Shown here in pieces: positions 39,160 through 50,214 of a stretch of DNA of 64,000 bases. Each line of letters begins with the position of its first letter. Within the stretch, counting starts at the first letter, position 1. Both the position numbers and the translations under genes were made by a program. Source of the stretch: Chondrilla cf. caribensis (lineage: Eukaryota; Porifera; Demospongiae; Chondrillida; Chondrillidae). The stretch lies in NCBI GenBank assembly GCA_964020155.1, contig OZ026569.1, positions 135,001-199,000 of the forward strand. The letters run 5' to 3'. The notes under the pieces are model-generated. The model was given only the letters and a program-made list of their open reading frames with translations. It made no database searches and was not told the origin of the DNA.

Positions 39160-39790
39160 GACAATCTGAATCGAAGACTTACAAACAATCCAAATGCAAA
39201 CAAATCGAAGACAATTCCTGTGCGTTAGCGAACTTCTAGAGATACTGGTCAATTTCCGGACACTAGTAGCTATCTTCCTGATCATGAATGCTGGAGCTAC
39301 GATCGATTCCTGGATAAGAGATCTTTCTGAATGCTGTAGCTACGATCGATTGCCGGGCAAGAGATCTTACATAGGTCAGAAAATGTAAAGCGTTTGGCTT
39401 TAAATGTCTATATAGTCTTTAAATTATATTAAGATGTTATAAAGCTAGCTAGATATCTTATACTTTGAGGAAATCCGAACAAGTTATATCCCGCATATCT
39501 ACCTCTTATTTTCAGATTTCAAAGTACATATGTATAGCTATTACTTCTGAGATTTTCAGAACGCTTTACAACTTTTGACGCATCTGACCAATCACGGTAT
39601 TATAGCTAAGATCTCTTGTCCGGTATAATATGGATCGTATATACAAACAATCCAAATGCAAAGAATAAAAACAGAAGATTTACATATAAACCAAATGCAA
39701 AGAAATCGAAGACTTACAAACAATCCAAACAATCCAAATGGAAAGAAATCGAAGACTTACAAACAATCCATTGGCAAAGGGAAGGAGTCT
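39160..39790. repeat. Local direct repeats (ACAAACAATCCAAATGCAAA)
   Basis: ACAAACAATCCAAATGCAAA with GAAATCGAAGACTT recurs at ~39,181, 39,648, 39,690 and 39,735, and GCTACGATCGATT...AAGAGATCTT is tandemly repeated at 39,296-39,370. From here to 40,980 I see no gene. Confidence 0.6.
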
Positions 39791-40809
39791 GAAATCCAAC
39801 TCGAGGAATTCCCACTGTGCGTTACGTGGACTATCGCTAATCAATTTGTGAACACTCGCGTGCTTTCTGCATGCGAGGTTATTATATCCGTTTGCAGTCG
39901 CAGCAGTATAATATACGTAGTAATGATGGGTTGATTTGATATATCCCTGCAGAAACCCATTTGTGCGGAAACTGGTTAGCGCATGCATAATAATGTAAAC
40001 TAGGGCGAACTTGAGGTTAACTGTGTACATGCTAATAGTAAGAAGTCTTATGGCGATGTACACACATGTCAGTAACCCCACTCCATTTGGGATTATCTCC
40101 CTTGTCACAGGTAAGGTTCTATGCGTTGCATTGCACCTACCACTGTAGACATTCTGTAACGAAAGACATACAAGTCACAGCAAATGACGGAGCATTTGCA
40201 CCTAAAGTATACACCCATTGTGTGGGCACTAGTACTGTCAATTTAGCACCAGTCAACTCATAGCTACTTCTTCAAAGAACCTGATATCAGCCTTATACAC
40301 TGGTATGTGCTGTCATGTCTCAAATGATCCCCATATGTTATCCCCCAGGACTATCTAAGCCATTGTAATGCACCAATCTCCCATGCACTATGGGATGTCC
40401 CAGTCTCCTCCAACTAGACCTTCCACGGCAATTCTGCTACTTTGCACAGTCCTTCCACACATTGTGGAGAAATTGTTACAGCTGCTGTTGGGAACAGTTT
40501 GTGATTTCTTGTTAATAGTAACTCCAAAAACAAATATACAAACAAACAAGAGCAAAGTTACATAATACAAGCATACACTAGTTCAAGTTGAAGCATGGAG
40601 TGTTCATGAGAAAGGAGCCATTATTGTTTCCATAGTGAATTCAAAAATCTGTAAGCAGGTGATTTTTAGGTGAAGTGTGAGAATTTGAACTGTTGATCCA
40701 CTAAAATGAGAGAGAACAGACTTTGGGAGGTTGGCTGGAAATACAACTGAAGATAAGACAGTGTTTGATATTACGTAATCACATATAGCTAAACAACCAT
40801 AATACGAAC

Positions 40810-40924
40810 ACACACGCACACACACACACACACGCACACACATGCACACCTACACACACCCACCCACACACACCCACACCCACACCCACACACCCACACA
40901 CACCCACGCACACACACACACACA

Positions 40925-40980
<56 letters not shown>
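40810..40980. repeat. (CA)n tract at the donor of the broken type A kinase
   Basis: CA with CCCACACCCACAC blocks, on the minus strand starting directly at CAACAAGAG|GTGTGTG. Equivalent to the 58.4-kb tract in A-right. Confidence 0.9.
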
Positions 40981-40981
<1 letters not shown>

Positions 40982-40983
40982 CT

Positions 40984-41525
40984 CTTGCTGGCTGGACGGA
41001 CCGCTGTGACTGATGAACATCTTAAGAGTTGAGCATCCAAAGGACCACAGGTCAGCTGATGTCACAACATCCCGTCCCAACTCATCACCACTTCTAGTAC
41101 CAGCTAGCACATACTGGACAACGGAGGACACCTTGGTGAACAACACTCACTGAAGGCACCTGGTGGGAGATTACTCACTTCAACTGGTCAGTACTCAGGA
41201 GTGCCGATGGGGTGTGTTCGGTACAGCTGTCTCACCAGGGAGGGGGACGTCTGGAGCTTAGCAACAGGCATTGCCGAGTCAAAGTCTCCTATCTTGATAC
41301 CAAAGGTCTGTGAGTGGTTGCATGTGATGGGAGAGTCACACACACAGGGGGAGCTCACCAGGAAGTTACTAGCTGAAGGGAGGAGAGGGGGAGATCTAGA
41401 GTGGGGGTGATGGTGAGGGAGAGAAAATGGCCAGCTGTCAACTTCAAATTTGTAGAAAACTCACGTTTGATGTTGTCGTGAATGTATCCCCTTCAGTACA
41501 CATCTCAGGATGTTTTTCACATATA
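40984..41525 (-). pseudogene. Truncated type A kinase pseudogene
   Basis: Three exon remnants in the order of A-right exons 4-6. 41,525-~41,465: KNILRCVLKGIHSRQHQT, where a deletion has removed the YLHSNDIVHNDIK segment. ~41,373-41,176: DSPITCNHSQTFGIKIGDFD, ending GTPEY-stop-PVE, a nonsense codon. 41,135-40,984: [21 protein letters not shown]-lobe exons and C-terminal exons are missing. Sequence identity to A-right is high, so the duplication is recent. Confidence 0.85.
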
Positions 41526-41898
41526 TATGCGTGCATGTGTGTGCACTGACCCTAAAAGTCGACTGAAGAAATGGTCTGGAGTTTGTGAAGTGGTATGTAA
41601 TTTCAGCACAGGATGCTATTGTACAGGCTTTGGTACTGCGGCGATTCATATTTATAGCCAGGCAAATAAGGAAGCGTTTCGGAAAAGGTGCTGGCAACAG
41701 CACTGTGATGGCCATTTTGTACTAAATATTGATGATGTAATGCACAATTATACAATATTTGAGGTTATTGAAAGATAATTTATCCCTTTAGCGCCTTTAG
41801 CGTTGTTGACAATGGACAATATCAATTAAATATAGATATAGATGATTTGAATATGCTTGATGTTGCCTTAGGCTGGTAAGCCACTGGTTCACTTCAGA

Positions 41899-42038
41899 CT
41901 AGCTACTGTTGGATGCTTTGAAGAATGGATGGTTCAATATCTCCTCAACTGTTGGTCTTTGTGTTGGGTCAACCTACAGAATATGATGTGATTGTCAACA
42001 TCAGAACAATACACCAGATGTGACACAGTTGAATGTAT

Positions 42039-42108
<70 letters not shown>

Positions 42109-43192
42109 CACACACACACACACATCACCCCTACACACCCACTCTTCACTTCACCTTGAGACAACATTGTGTTATGTCATGGAGTTCAGTAGCTAATGGA
42201 AAGTACTTCTCTAGCAATGAGACCTGGAGAATTGTGAATAAACACAGTAAACAACAATAACAACAACAGTTGTGTAAACAATCACTTTGAGAAATTTCTT
42301 CATTTCTTTGTCTCCTACTGTCAGTGAATGTCTAAGAGAGGGCTGAACATGCCAAATAAGGAAATAGTGTAAAGAGTGTGATACCATGGGAACCATGAAT
42401 GTGAGTACACAATAACCAGCACTACCAGAGACAGGCATTTCAGCTGTATGCCTCTCGTGAACAAGACAGTGGAAGGTCAACAATACACACAGCCATCTAC
42501 AATATATCCTACACAAACGACTCTAACATGAAACACACCTACCTGAACACCTGCTACAAAACGAGGTTGTTGTTATAACAGTGAGAAAGTTTAACAGATG
42601 ACAACTGAAGAGAGATAGAGGATGAATGTACTATCAGTAGCTGAGGACACACCCACTACACTCAGGGAACACACCTCTTTCTGTGTACTGGGTCCACTTG
42701 ACCCAACAAAGAACTTCATCAAGGTACATCCGAAGGACCAGATGTCTTGAGATGTTGACAGGTAGGATGGTATCACTTTGTTTGAGGAACAATAGTAGCA
42801 CGCCTGAAGGAGAGTTCAAATACAAATGACAGCTGGTCTCTATGACGACATAACTCCTCGCCAACTTACCTCGGGAGGTCTGTATCCCGGTGTACCATGA
42901 ACACCGTACCTCAATGGAAGTCTCATTTCAGATCTCTTCTCCAATCTCTTTCTTGTCCTCTCCACATCCAAAACACTGTCAAAATCAGATATGTAGACTC
43001 TGTACCCACTGTCCCCTTCATGAGGACATTGGAAAATATCTTCACAGTTACAACGAACATCAACCAGGATGTTTTGTACTGGAGGGGGAGGGGACAGGAA
43101 GTAACAATTGTTATGAGGGAAAAAATGGCTGATTAGGAAAATGAATGAGCACACACATACCACCCACACCCACTCAAACACCCACACCCACA

Positions 43193-43247
<55 letters not shown>

Positions 43248-43854
43248 ACACACACACTCACACTTCACATCCCGGTGAACTAGTCCAATCTTGTGCAAGT
43301 ACTGAAGACCTGAAAGAGCTTCTCTTAAGATGAACTTGGCATTGCCAAGAACGTAACTTGCTTTATCACTTTCTGTTTTGAATTTGAAGAAGTAATGACA
43401 CAAAGTGGGCATTCCCCTGTCCTCCATCATCTTCTTGACGTCACCTGGAAGGGGGTGAGGGGCATGGTTACTATGGCAACCAAGAGCATAGAATTATATT
43501 CATACCAGTAGCTCTAGGCATTAGTTGATAACAAGCTCTTCCTCCATGATAGCGTTCATGGCGTTCTCCCTCTATCACTGCACTGATCTCCATCACATTA
43601 CGATGAGAGAGTTTGGACAAGGTTTGCAGTTCATCCTCACGTAAACAGGTCTATGAGATGTAAACATTCAATAAGTCAACAACACACAAGGAGACCAACA
43701 GACAACAACAACAACAAACCTCTTTGACAGCGAACTCATTCCCATTGTGGTAGACATAGGACACCACCCCATTTCCTCCTTTGCCAATAAAAGCTGACAT
43801 TGCCTCTTTTGACGGTAGAGGAACACTACTACCATAAGGGAAGTCTCCACATCG
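41899..43854 (-). CDS. Kinase module K2 with terminal stop
   Basis: Exons: 43,854-43,720 (IGKGGNGVVSYVYHNGNEFAVKE), ~43,651-43,508, ~43,444-43,263 (KIGLVHRDVK), 43,082-42,869 (LQNILVD, SDFDS, GTPGYRPPE), ~42,806-42,678 (DIWSFGCTLMKFFVG), ~42,227-42,159 and 41,973-41,899 (VDPTQRPTVEEILNHPFFKASNSS, TAG). Complete kinase fold with HRD/DFD. The preceding P2 is 5'-truncated, so the P-K protein here may be defective even though K2 looks intact. The truncated type A pseudogene follows 370 bp downstream. Confidence 0.75.
42042..42124. repeat. (CA)n in K2 last intron
   Basis: About 80 bp CA between the 23-aa exon and the last K2 exon. Confidence 0.95.
43150..43262. repeat. (CA)n at the K2 exon 3 donor
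   Basis: About 110 bp, the shortest of the five equivalent K tracts, starting at AAGT|GTGAGTGTG on the minus strand. Confidence 0.95.
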
Positions 43855-46191
43855 CTGTAGGGAGGGAGGATTAAGTAATACATGCGTGCAGGCGTGTGCA
43901 TGTGTTACAATGTGCGTGGGTGCATGTATGTTTGTGTTTGTGTGTGTAATCGATTGTGTTCATGTACATGTGCATGTGTGTGTTATGTGCATGTGTGTTT
44001 GTTTGTGCTTGTGTGTGTTGTGTGTTGTTGTGTGCATGTGTATGTACACAGGTATACATCCTCACACTTCACTGAGTTATAGGATAGAACATATACACAC
44101 AGAAAGGTTTTACTCAAAGGACCAAACAAAACTCACGCTAAACAAAATGGCACCAGAGCGTGATTGTGTAATACTTCCATTTTTAGCTCTTTTCTGTTGA
44201 GACGGATGAGATTATTGTCACTCTATCACTCAACATAGGGTCATTGTTGAACACGAATTTGGACTACTTAGTAACTGGCAATTATTGAGTAACTAACCTC
44301 CTTACGTAGATGTTCCATCAGCTTATCTCTCCGTGTCTGACAGTGAAGAATGAACATTGATATCAACTGGAACACACACCAACACCAACCAACCACACCA
44401 ACAACATTGACAATAAATCTCTCACCTTGCGCTTTACTAATAGACAACAGCCATCATTTGGTTGATGGTTCTACAGGTGAGAGAAATATTCCTAATTTAA
44501 CACCTAGTATATACAATCAAGTTAATGTGGAAGTAGTTACTAGGTGGAGGGAACAAACAATCCCACAGCTGGGGGAGCTGAGCTGTGAGTACTTCATGGC
44601 CGAGTTCAAATTGACTGTTTAGCAGGTAGTGCATGTAGATGGTATTGCCTTTGTTTGGTGAGAATTCCCAGTAGCATCCAACATGACACAAGTGATAAGT
44701 GATGACATTCTAGTGCATTCTAGTGGTTAGTCAAGAATTGAATGAATAACTTAATATGAGGCTTGATTCTACCTTGTGACTACTAGACACTGATCCTCCA
44801 CTTTCCACTGGATTTGTAGTGGTGCTTTGACGTCTACTTTGCTTCATACAGTGCAGACTTGTACACTAAATATAACGATATCAATCACAAGAGAGGCATA
44901 CATGGATGGTGTGAGTTGGTTTACTCAATCATTACAATATCGATTCTGTGTGTAGTGTATAATAAATATGCATTGGTGATCCACTGACCACCAAATATCA
45001 CTATACAAAAATAAAAGCACACAGTCTCACATTACTGCTGCTATCCTGCACAGGGAATCGTAGGCTTCTCTCATCACTATTATTAAAAGTTGCATGGTTG
45101 TTGTTTTGATACAAGTCACCATTTTGCTGTGGATCAGAAATATAGTATTAGAACAATTATAAGTCCCTAACATTGAGTCACTTTGCAAAGAATGAAAACA
45201 AACAATATTAAAATAGATTTTACTAAGGAATTAGTTATGAATACTTTAAAAATGCATTACCCTATCATGTGTTTCTTGTTGGGCTGGTACAGGTAGTGGA
45301 GAGGAGGAGTCCTCCACAGCACAGCTATCAGGAGGGGACCAAGGGGGTGGGGTGCTATCATACACACCTCCTGGTGGGCGGAGTGAAAAGAATGAATGTT
45401 GCAACAGCTTGGCAGCTGTGGGAATGTCCTCCAAATTGATCTGTGAACAAACCAAAGATGATTTCAACTCACCAATCAACCACTGTTGTGTGCTGTACTC
45501 ACCTCATGACAAGCTGACACTACATCATAAAGTCCTTCCAGTCCGACACACTCCCTCTCCACAGCAGTACACTGTGAGGACAAGAGGACAGGTGAGATGT
45601 ACACATGTACCAACACAACTACAACCACACACACCTCATCCACTTTGGTGATCCCAAATATTTCCATCAGCAATAGCCCAAAAGATGACATGTCATCCCA
45701 TTCTGTAGCTCCTCCTTCATCGATGTGTACAGCTTGATCAAAATCAGATATGTAGACTCTGTACCCACTGTCCCCTTCATGAGGACATTGGAAAATATCT
45801 TCACAGTTACAACGAACATCAACCAGGATGTTTTGTACTGGAGGGGGAGGGGACAGGAAGTAACAGTTGCTACGGTAACAAAATTGCAGACTATGAGGAA
45901 ATGAACAAATCAATGTTGACAAACTGCACTTCCTGGGTGTAGCACAGGACATTCAATGTGATGCTGACAGATTATTACAATGACATATGTTAATCTGTGA
46001 TGGGATAAATGGCATATTTCAAGTATGGTAGAGTAAGTATTTGTTCACATTCTCAAAGTGACAACCCCCTTATGGCAGTCCCTGAATGACACTAAGGATA
46101 CATGATGGCAATTGATGTGAATTGAAGGAGAAATTTGTGAATGACATGCAATCGAACCGAAACTCGGCAAAATAGTTTCAATAGATGATTT

Positions 46192-46527
46192 AAACATTTA
46201 ACAATGAAAAAGGATGTAGGGATGACAAGCAAAAAAAGGGAAAGAACAAGGTAGGGATGAGTGGAATGAGCACACCGTCGGAGTGAGCAGCACGTCGGAA
46301 TGAGAAGACCGTCGGAATATAACCATCCCTATATCAACAGCTGCAGACACTATACTGTGTATTGCACAAGCAATCACTGCTGTTGATATAGGGATTGTTA
46401 TATTCCAACAGTCTTCTCATTCCGACGTGCTGCTCACTCCGATGTTGTGCTCATTCCACTCATCCCTACCTTGTTCTTTCCCTTTTTTTGCTTGTCATCC
46501 CTACATCTTTTTCATTGTTAAATGTTT
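46192..46527. mobile_element. Foldback element, 336 bp, arms ~150 bp
   Basis: Left arm 46,192-46,342 and right arm 46,379-46,527 are near-perfect inverses (AACATTTAACAATGAAAAAG at the left end; its complement at the right) with a 36-bp loop. The arms contain the repeated motif GTCGGAATGAG. The insertion splits the sequence ATAGATGATTTA/ATATGTGAATAAACAG, which is contiguous in P3 at ~32,290. Confidence 0.85.
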
Positions 46528-46609
46528 TTATTATGCTTGTTTGTATTCTTTTTTAGCCAGAGGCATGTGATGTAAAATGTTTATAATGTGGAAAAAAATA
46601 AAAAAAATT

Positions 46610-46690
46610 GTCCTCTTGGCGATTCAAACCAACCAAACTCGCTACAAAACCTGTAATCTACTCACTGAGCCATCGTGACTCATTGCTATG
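46610..46690 (-). mobile_element. tRNA-like (SINE-type) sequence
   Basis: On the minus strand GATGGCTCAGTGAGTAGATT resembles a Pol III A box (TGGCTCAGTNG) and, about 35 nt on, GGTTTGAATCGCC resembles a B box; an A-rich/T-rich stretch follows. Acceptor-stem pairing is poor, so this is more likely a degenerate SINE head than a tRNA gene. Confidence 0.45.
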
Positions 46691-46964
46691 AAGTAAGCGA
46701 ATATTTTTAATTGAACAAGATGGCATATTACTATGAGACAGTCGCCGAATAGTGCCGGAAATGCCGCAGTCACCATATGTAGTGCAATCATAACATAACA
46801 TAGGAAAGGGCATTCTGCGCTAAAAAATTAAGATATCGCACTCTATGATATGTGAATAAACAGACACCAAAGATTGGCTTGGAATAGTGTAAACAAAATG
46901 GCTGCCACACGGGTACACTCACACTTCAGATTTCCATGTACAAATCTTTCACAGTGTACATACA

Positions 46965-47065
46965 GTTGTAGGGTTAGGGTTAGTACTGTACAGTAGTTAG
47001 TTAGTAGTTGTAGGGTTAGGGTTAGTACAGTAGTTAGGTAGGTAGTAGTTAGTACAGTTAGTTAG
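46965..47065. repeat. Interstitial telomere-like repeats
   Basis: GTAGGGTTAGGGTTAGTAC occurs twice (46,967; 47,012) amid GTTAGTTAGTAGTTAG units. Only two perfect TTAGGG pairs each time. Confidence 0.6.
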
Positions 47066-47149
47066 TTACTCTTCATTCCTGTACTATATTACTCAAGATA
47101 CAATACCTCTGATTAGTCTATATCATACATTTCCAACACACTGTGTATA

Positions 47150-47565
47150 ATATTATAGACGAAGCGAGTGACTGGAATCGATAGCCTTGCCGGGACACTC
47201 TAGATCTTATATAACACAAACTAGTACATCGTGGAACAAGATCTGGTGGTAATCATAAGGCCCCACCTAGTGATTCGACACTTGGCGAGCGCCCATACGT
47301 AGCTTGACATTGTAAGTAACCACTTCTAAAGGCGCCCATTCCAACAATTGGAAGTCAATTGATACCGCAAATTACCAATAGTTTGATTATTTTTTCAAGT
47401 AAGGCTTCCGAGACGTCTTCTGTCTATAAACCTACAAGCTATGTGGAAGTCACCCGTTGGAGGTAGCTAACTTATAACTAGGAAAATTAATGAAGAGGTG
47501 GCATTTATCTTTAAACATCACCTTATCCTTCCAACAATCACCATCTGACAAAGAAAACTGAGAGC
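47150..47565. mobile_element. Interspersed repeat, copy 2 (uninterrupted)
   Basis: Aligns in order with 20,785-22,065 but has neither nested MITE, thus giving both empty sites. It lies just upstream of the P2 remnant and downstream of K1's stop (47,868). Confidence 0.75.
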
Positions 47566-47867
47566 TAGTACCAGTCTCAGTACAATAAATGGAAGATGAA
47601 GCGGCATACGGAGAAAGTACTGAACATAAAAGACACTCCGTATATACTCCTTGCGATATCAAAATGATGGCGTAACGCACGAAAACGCAATATTCCTCGC
47701 CTTTAGCATGCATTTGAGCACAGACCCTATTTGAGGGGCCGCATCGGGAGAGCGGAATAGTTGATACATCACGTGCAACAGTGAACAATATCAATTAAAT
47801 ATAGATATAGATGACTTGAATATGCTTGATGTTGCCTTAGGCTGGTAAGCCACTGGTTCACTTCAGA

Positions 47868-48259
47868 CTAGCTACTGTTGGATGCTTTGAAGAAAGGATG
47901 GTTCAATATCTCCTCAACTGTTGGTCTTTGTGTTGGGTCAACCTACAGAATATGATATGATTGTCAACATCAGAACAATACACCAGATGTGACACAGTTG
48001 AATGTATGAAACACACATACAGTAGAAATTTGAACTATAAGGGACCCTCAAAATCAGTTGTTGTTATCAGATGTTCCTGTCGGATATGTTTGCTACGTAT
48101 ATGTACACTACCAAAGCAACCCAAATAATGCTCAAAAATTGGTATATTGTCTTACCGAGTTTTTACTGCATTATATATATTCACATCCACACAAACATAT
48201 AGTATGCACATACACACTCCCACATTCATGTGCGTGGACAAATGCGCACACACATGCTT

Positions 48260-48306
<47 letters not shown>

Positions 48307-49412
48307 ACACACCCACTCTTCACTTCACCTTAAGACAACATTGTGTTATGTCATGGAGTTCAGTAGCTAATGGAAAGTACTTCTCTAGCAGTGAGACCTG
48401 GAGGATTGTGAATAAACACAGTAAACAACAATAACAACAACAGTTGTGTAAACAATCACTTTGAGAAATTTCTTCATTTCTTTGTCTCCTACTGTCAGTG
48501 AATGTCTAAGAGAGAGCTGAACATGCCAAATAAGGAAATAGTGTAAAGAGTGTGATACCATGGGAACCATGAATGTGAGTACACAATAACCAGCACTACC
48601 AGAGACAGGCATTTCAGCTGTATGCCTCTTGTGAACAAAACAGTGGAAGGTCAACAATACACACAGTACACAGCCATCTTCAATATAGTATCCTACACAC
48701 ATGACTCTGGCATAACACACACCTACCTGAATACCTGCCACAAAACGAGGTTTTTGTTGTAAACAGTGAGTAAGTTTAACAGATGACAACTGAAGAGAGA
48801 GAGGATGAATGTACTATCAGTAGCTGAGGACACACCCACCAAACTCAGGGAACACACCTCTTTCTGTGTACTGGGTCCACTTGACCCAACAAAGAACTTC
48901 ATCAAGGTACATCCGAAGGACCAGATGTCTTGAGATGTTGACAGGTAGGATGGTATCACTTCATTTGAGGAACAATAATAGCATGCCTGAAAAAGAGTCC
49001 ACGTACAAATGACAGCTGGTCTCCATGACGACAAAACCCCTCACCCACTCACCTCAGGAGGTCTGTATCCCGGTGTACCATGAACACTGTACCTCACTGG
49101 AAGTCTCCTTTCAGATCTCTTCTCAAATCTCTCCCTTGTCCTCTCCACATCCAAAACACTGTCGAAATCAGATATGTAGACTCTGTACCCACTGTCCCCT
49201 TCATGGGAACATTGGAAAATATCTTCACAGTTACATCGAACATCAACCAGGATGTTTTGTACTGGAGGGGGAGGGGACAGGAAGTAACAATTGTTAATGG
49301 AACAAAATGGCTGACATTAGGAAAATAAATGAGCACACACACCACTCACACACACACACACACACACACACACAGATACACACACACACACACACACACA
49401 CCCATACACCCA

Positions 49413-49465
<53 letters not shown>

Positions 49466-50081
49466 ACACACACACTCACACTTCACATCCCGGTGAACTA
49501 GTCCAATCTTGTGCAAGTACTGAAGACCTGAAAGAGCTTCTCTTAAGATGAACTTGGCATTGCCAAGAACGTAACTTGCTTTATCACTTTCTGTTTTGAA
49601 TTTGAAGAAGTAATGACACAAAGTGGGCATTCCCCTGTCCTCCATCATCTTCTTGACGTCACCTGGAAGGGGTGAGGGACATAGTTACTACGACAACCAA
49701 AAGTATAGAATTTACACCCTTACCAGTAACTCTAGGCATCAGCTGATAACAAGCTCTTCCTCCATGATAGCGTTCATGACGTTCTCCCTCTATCACTGCA
49801 CTGATCTCCATCACATTACGATGAGACAGTTTGGACAAGGTTTGCAATTCATCATCACGCAAACAGGTCTGTGAGATGTAAACATGCAATAAGTCAACAA
49901 CACACAAAGAGACCAACAGACAACAACAACAACAACAACAACAAACCTCTTTGACAGCAAACTCCTTCCCATTGTGGTAGACATAGGATACCACCCCATT
50001 TCCTCCTTTGCCAATGAAAGCTGACATTGCCTCTTTTGATGGTAGAGGAGCACTGCTACCACGAGGGAAGTCTCCACATCG
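47868..50081 (-). CDS. Kinase module K1 with terminal stop
   Basis: Exons: 50,081-49,947 (IGKGGNGVV, AVKE), 49,868-49,724 (helix C, RDDELQTLSKLSHRNV), 49,662-49,480 (KIGLVHRDVK), 49,261-49,053 (LQNILVD, SDFDS, GTPGYRPPE), 48,986-48,858 (DIWSFGCTLMKFFVG), 48,397-48,329 (VSLLEKYFPLATELHD) and 47,942-47,868 (VDPTQRPTVEEILNHPFFKASNSS, TAG). All frames and phases agree and every catalytic residue is present apart from DFD. It forms the C-terminal half of a P1-K1 protein if the P1 last exon is spliced before its stop. Confidence 0.8.
48263..48302. repeat. (CA)n in K1 last intron
   Basis: About 40 bp, matching the longer tracts in K2 and K3 at the same intron. Confidence 0.9.
49346..49478. repeat. 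(CA)n at the K1 exon 3 donor
   Basis: About 130 bp, beginning at the donor (exon ends 49,480) on the minus strand. Confidence 0.95.
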
Positions 50082-50214
50082 CTGTAGGGAGGGAGGATAT
50101 ACAGCTGATCTGCTTGTTGTCAGTTAGGACACTAGCTCTGGTATTCCAAGACTCAACCATTGCACAATACACACTAACTCACACTAAACACAACGGCACC
50201 AGAACGTGATTGTG

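Larger units (their letters stand above)
44150..46955 (-). pseudogene. 5'-truncated pseudokinase module P2
   Basis: Only the 3' end of the HGNLK exon remains (~46,955-46,923, CERFVHGNLK). Its 5' part and all earlier P exons are replaced by TTAGGG-like and interspersed-repeat sequence. The rest is open: 45,837-45,635 (LQNILVD, SDFDQ; MSSFG for MFSFG), 45,571-45,503, 45,440-45,261, 45,126-45,031 (QNGDLYQNNNHATFNNSDER), ~44,857-44,776, ~44,617-44,505 (HEVLTAQLPQLWDCLFPPPS), ~44,339-44,301 (TRRDKLMEHLRKE) and ~44,240-44,150. The intron between 46,923 and 45,837 is swollen by a foldback element and a tRNA-like sequence. Confidence 0.7.

Noticed and set aside
46615..46690. Functional tRNA gene
   Set aside because: A and B boxes are visible, but acceptor and anticodon stems do not pair well; a SINE-type remnant is more likely. 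The weaker match at 57.3-57.4 kb was rejected for the same reason.
46965..47065. Telomere or chromosome end
   Set aside because: Only a few TTAGGG units, interstitial and flanked by genes on both sides.
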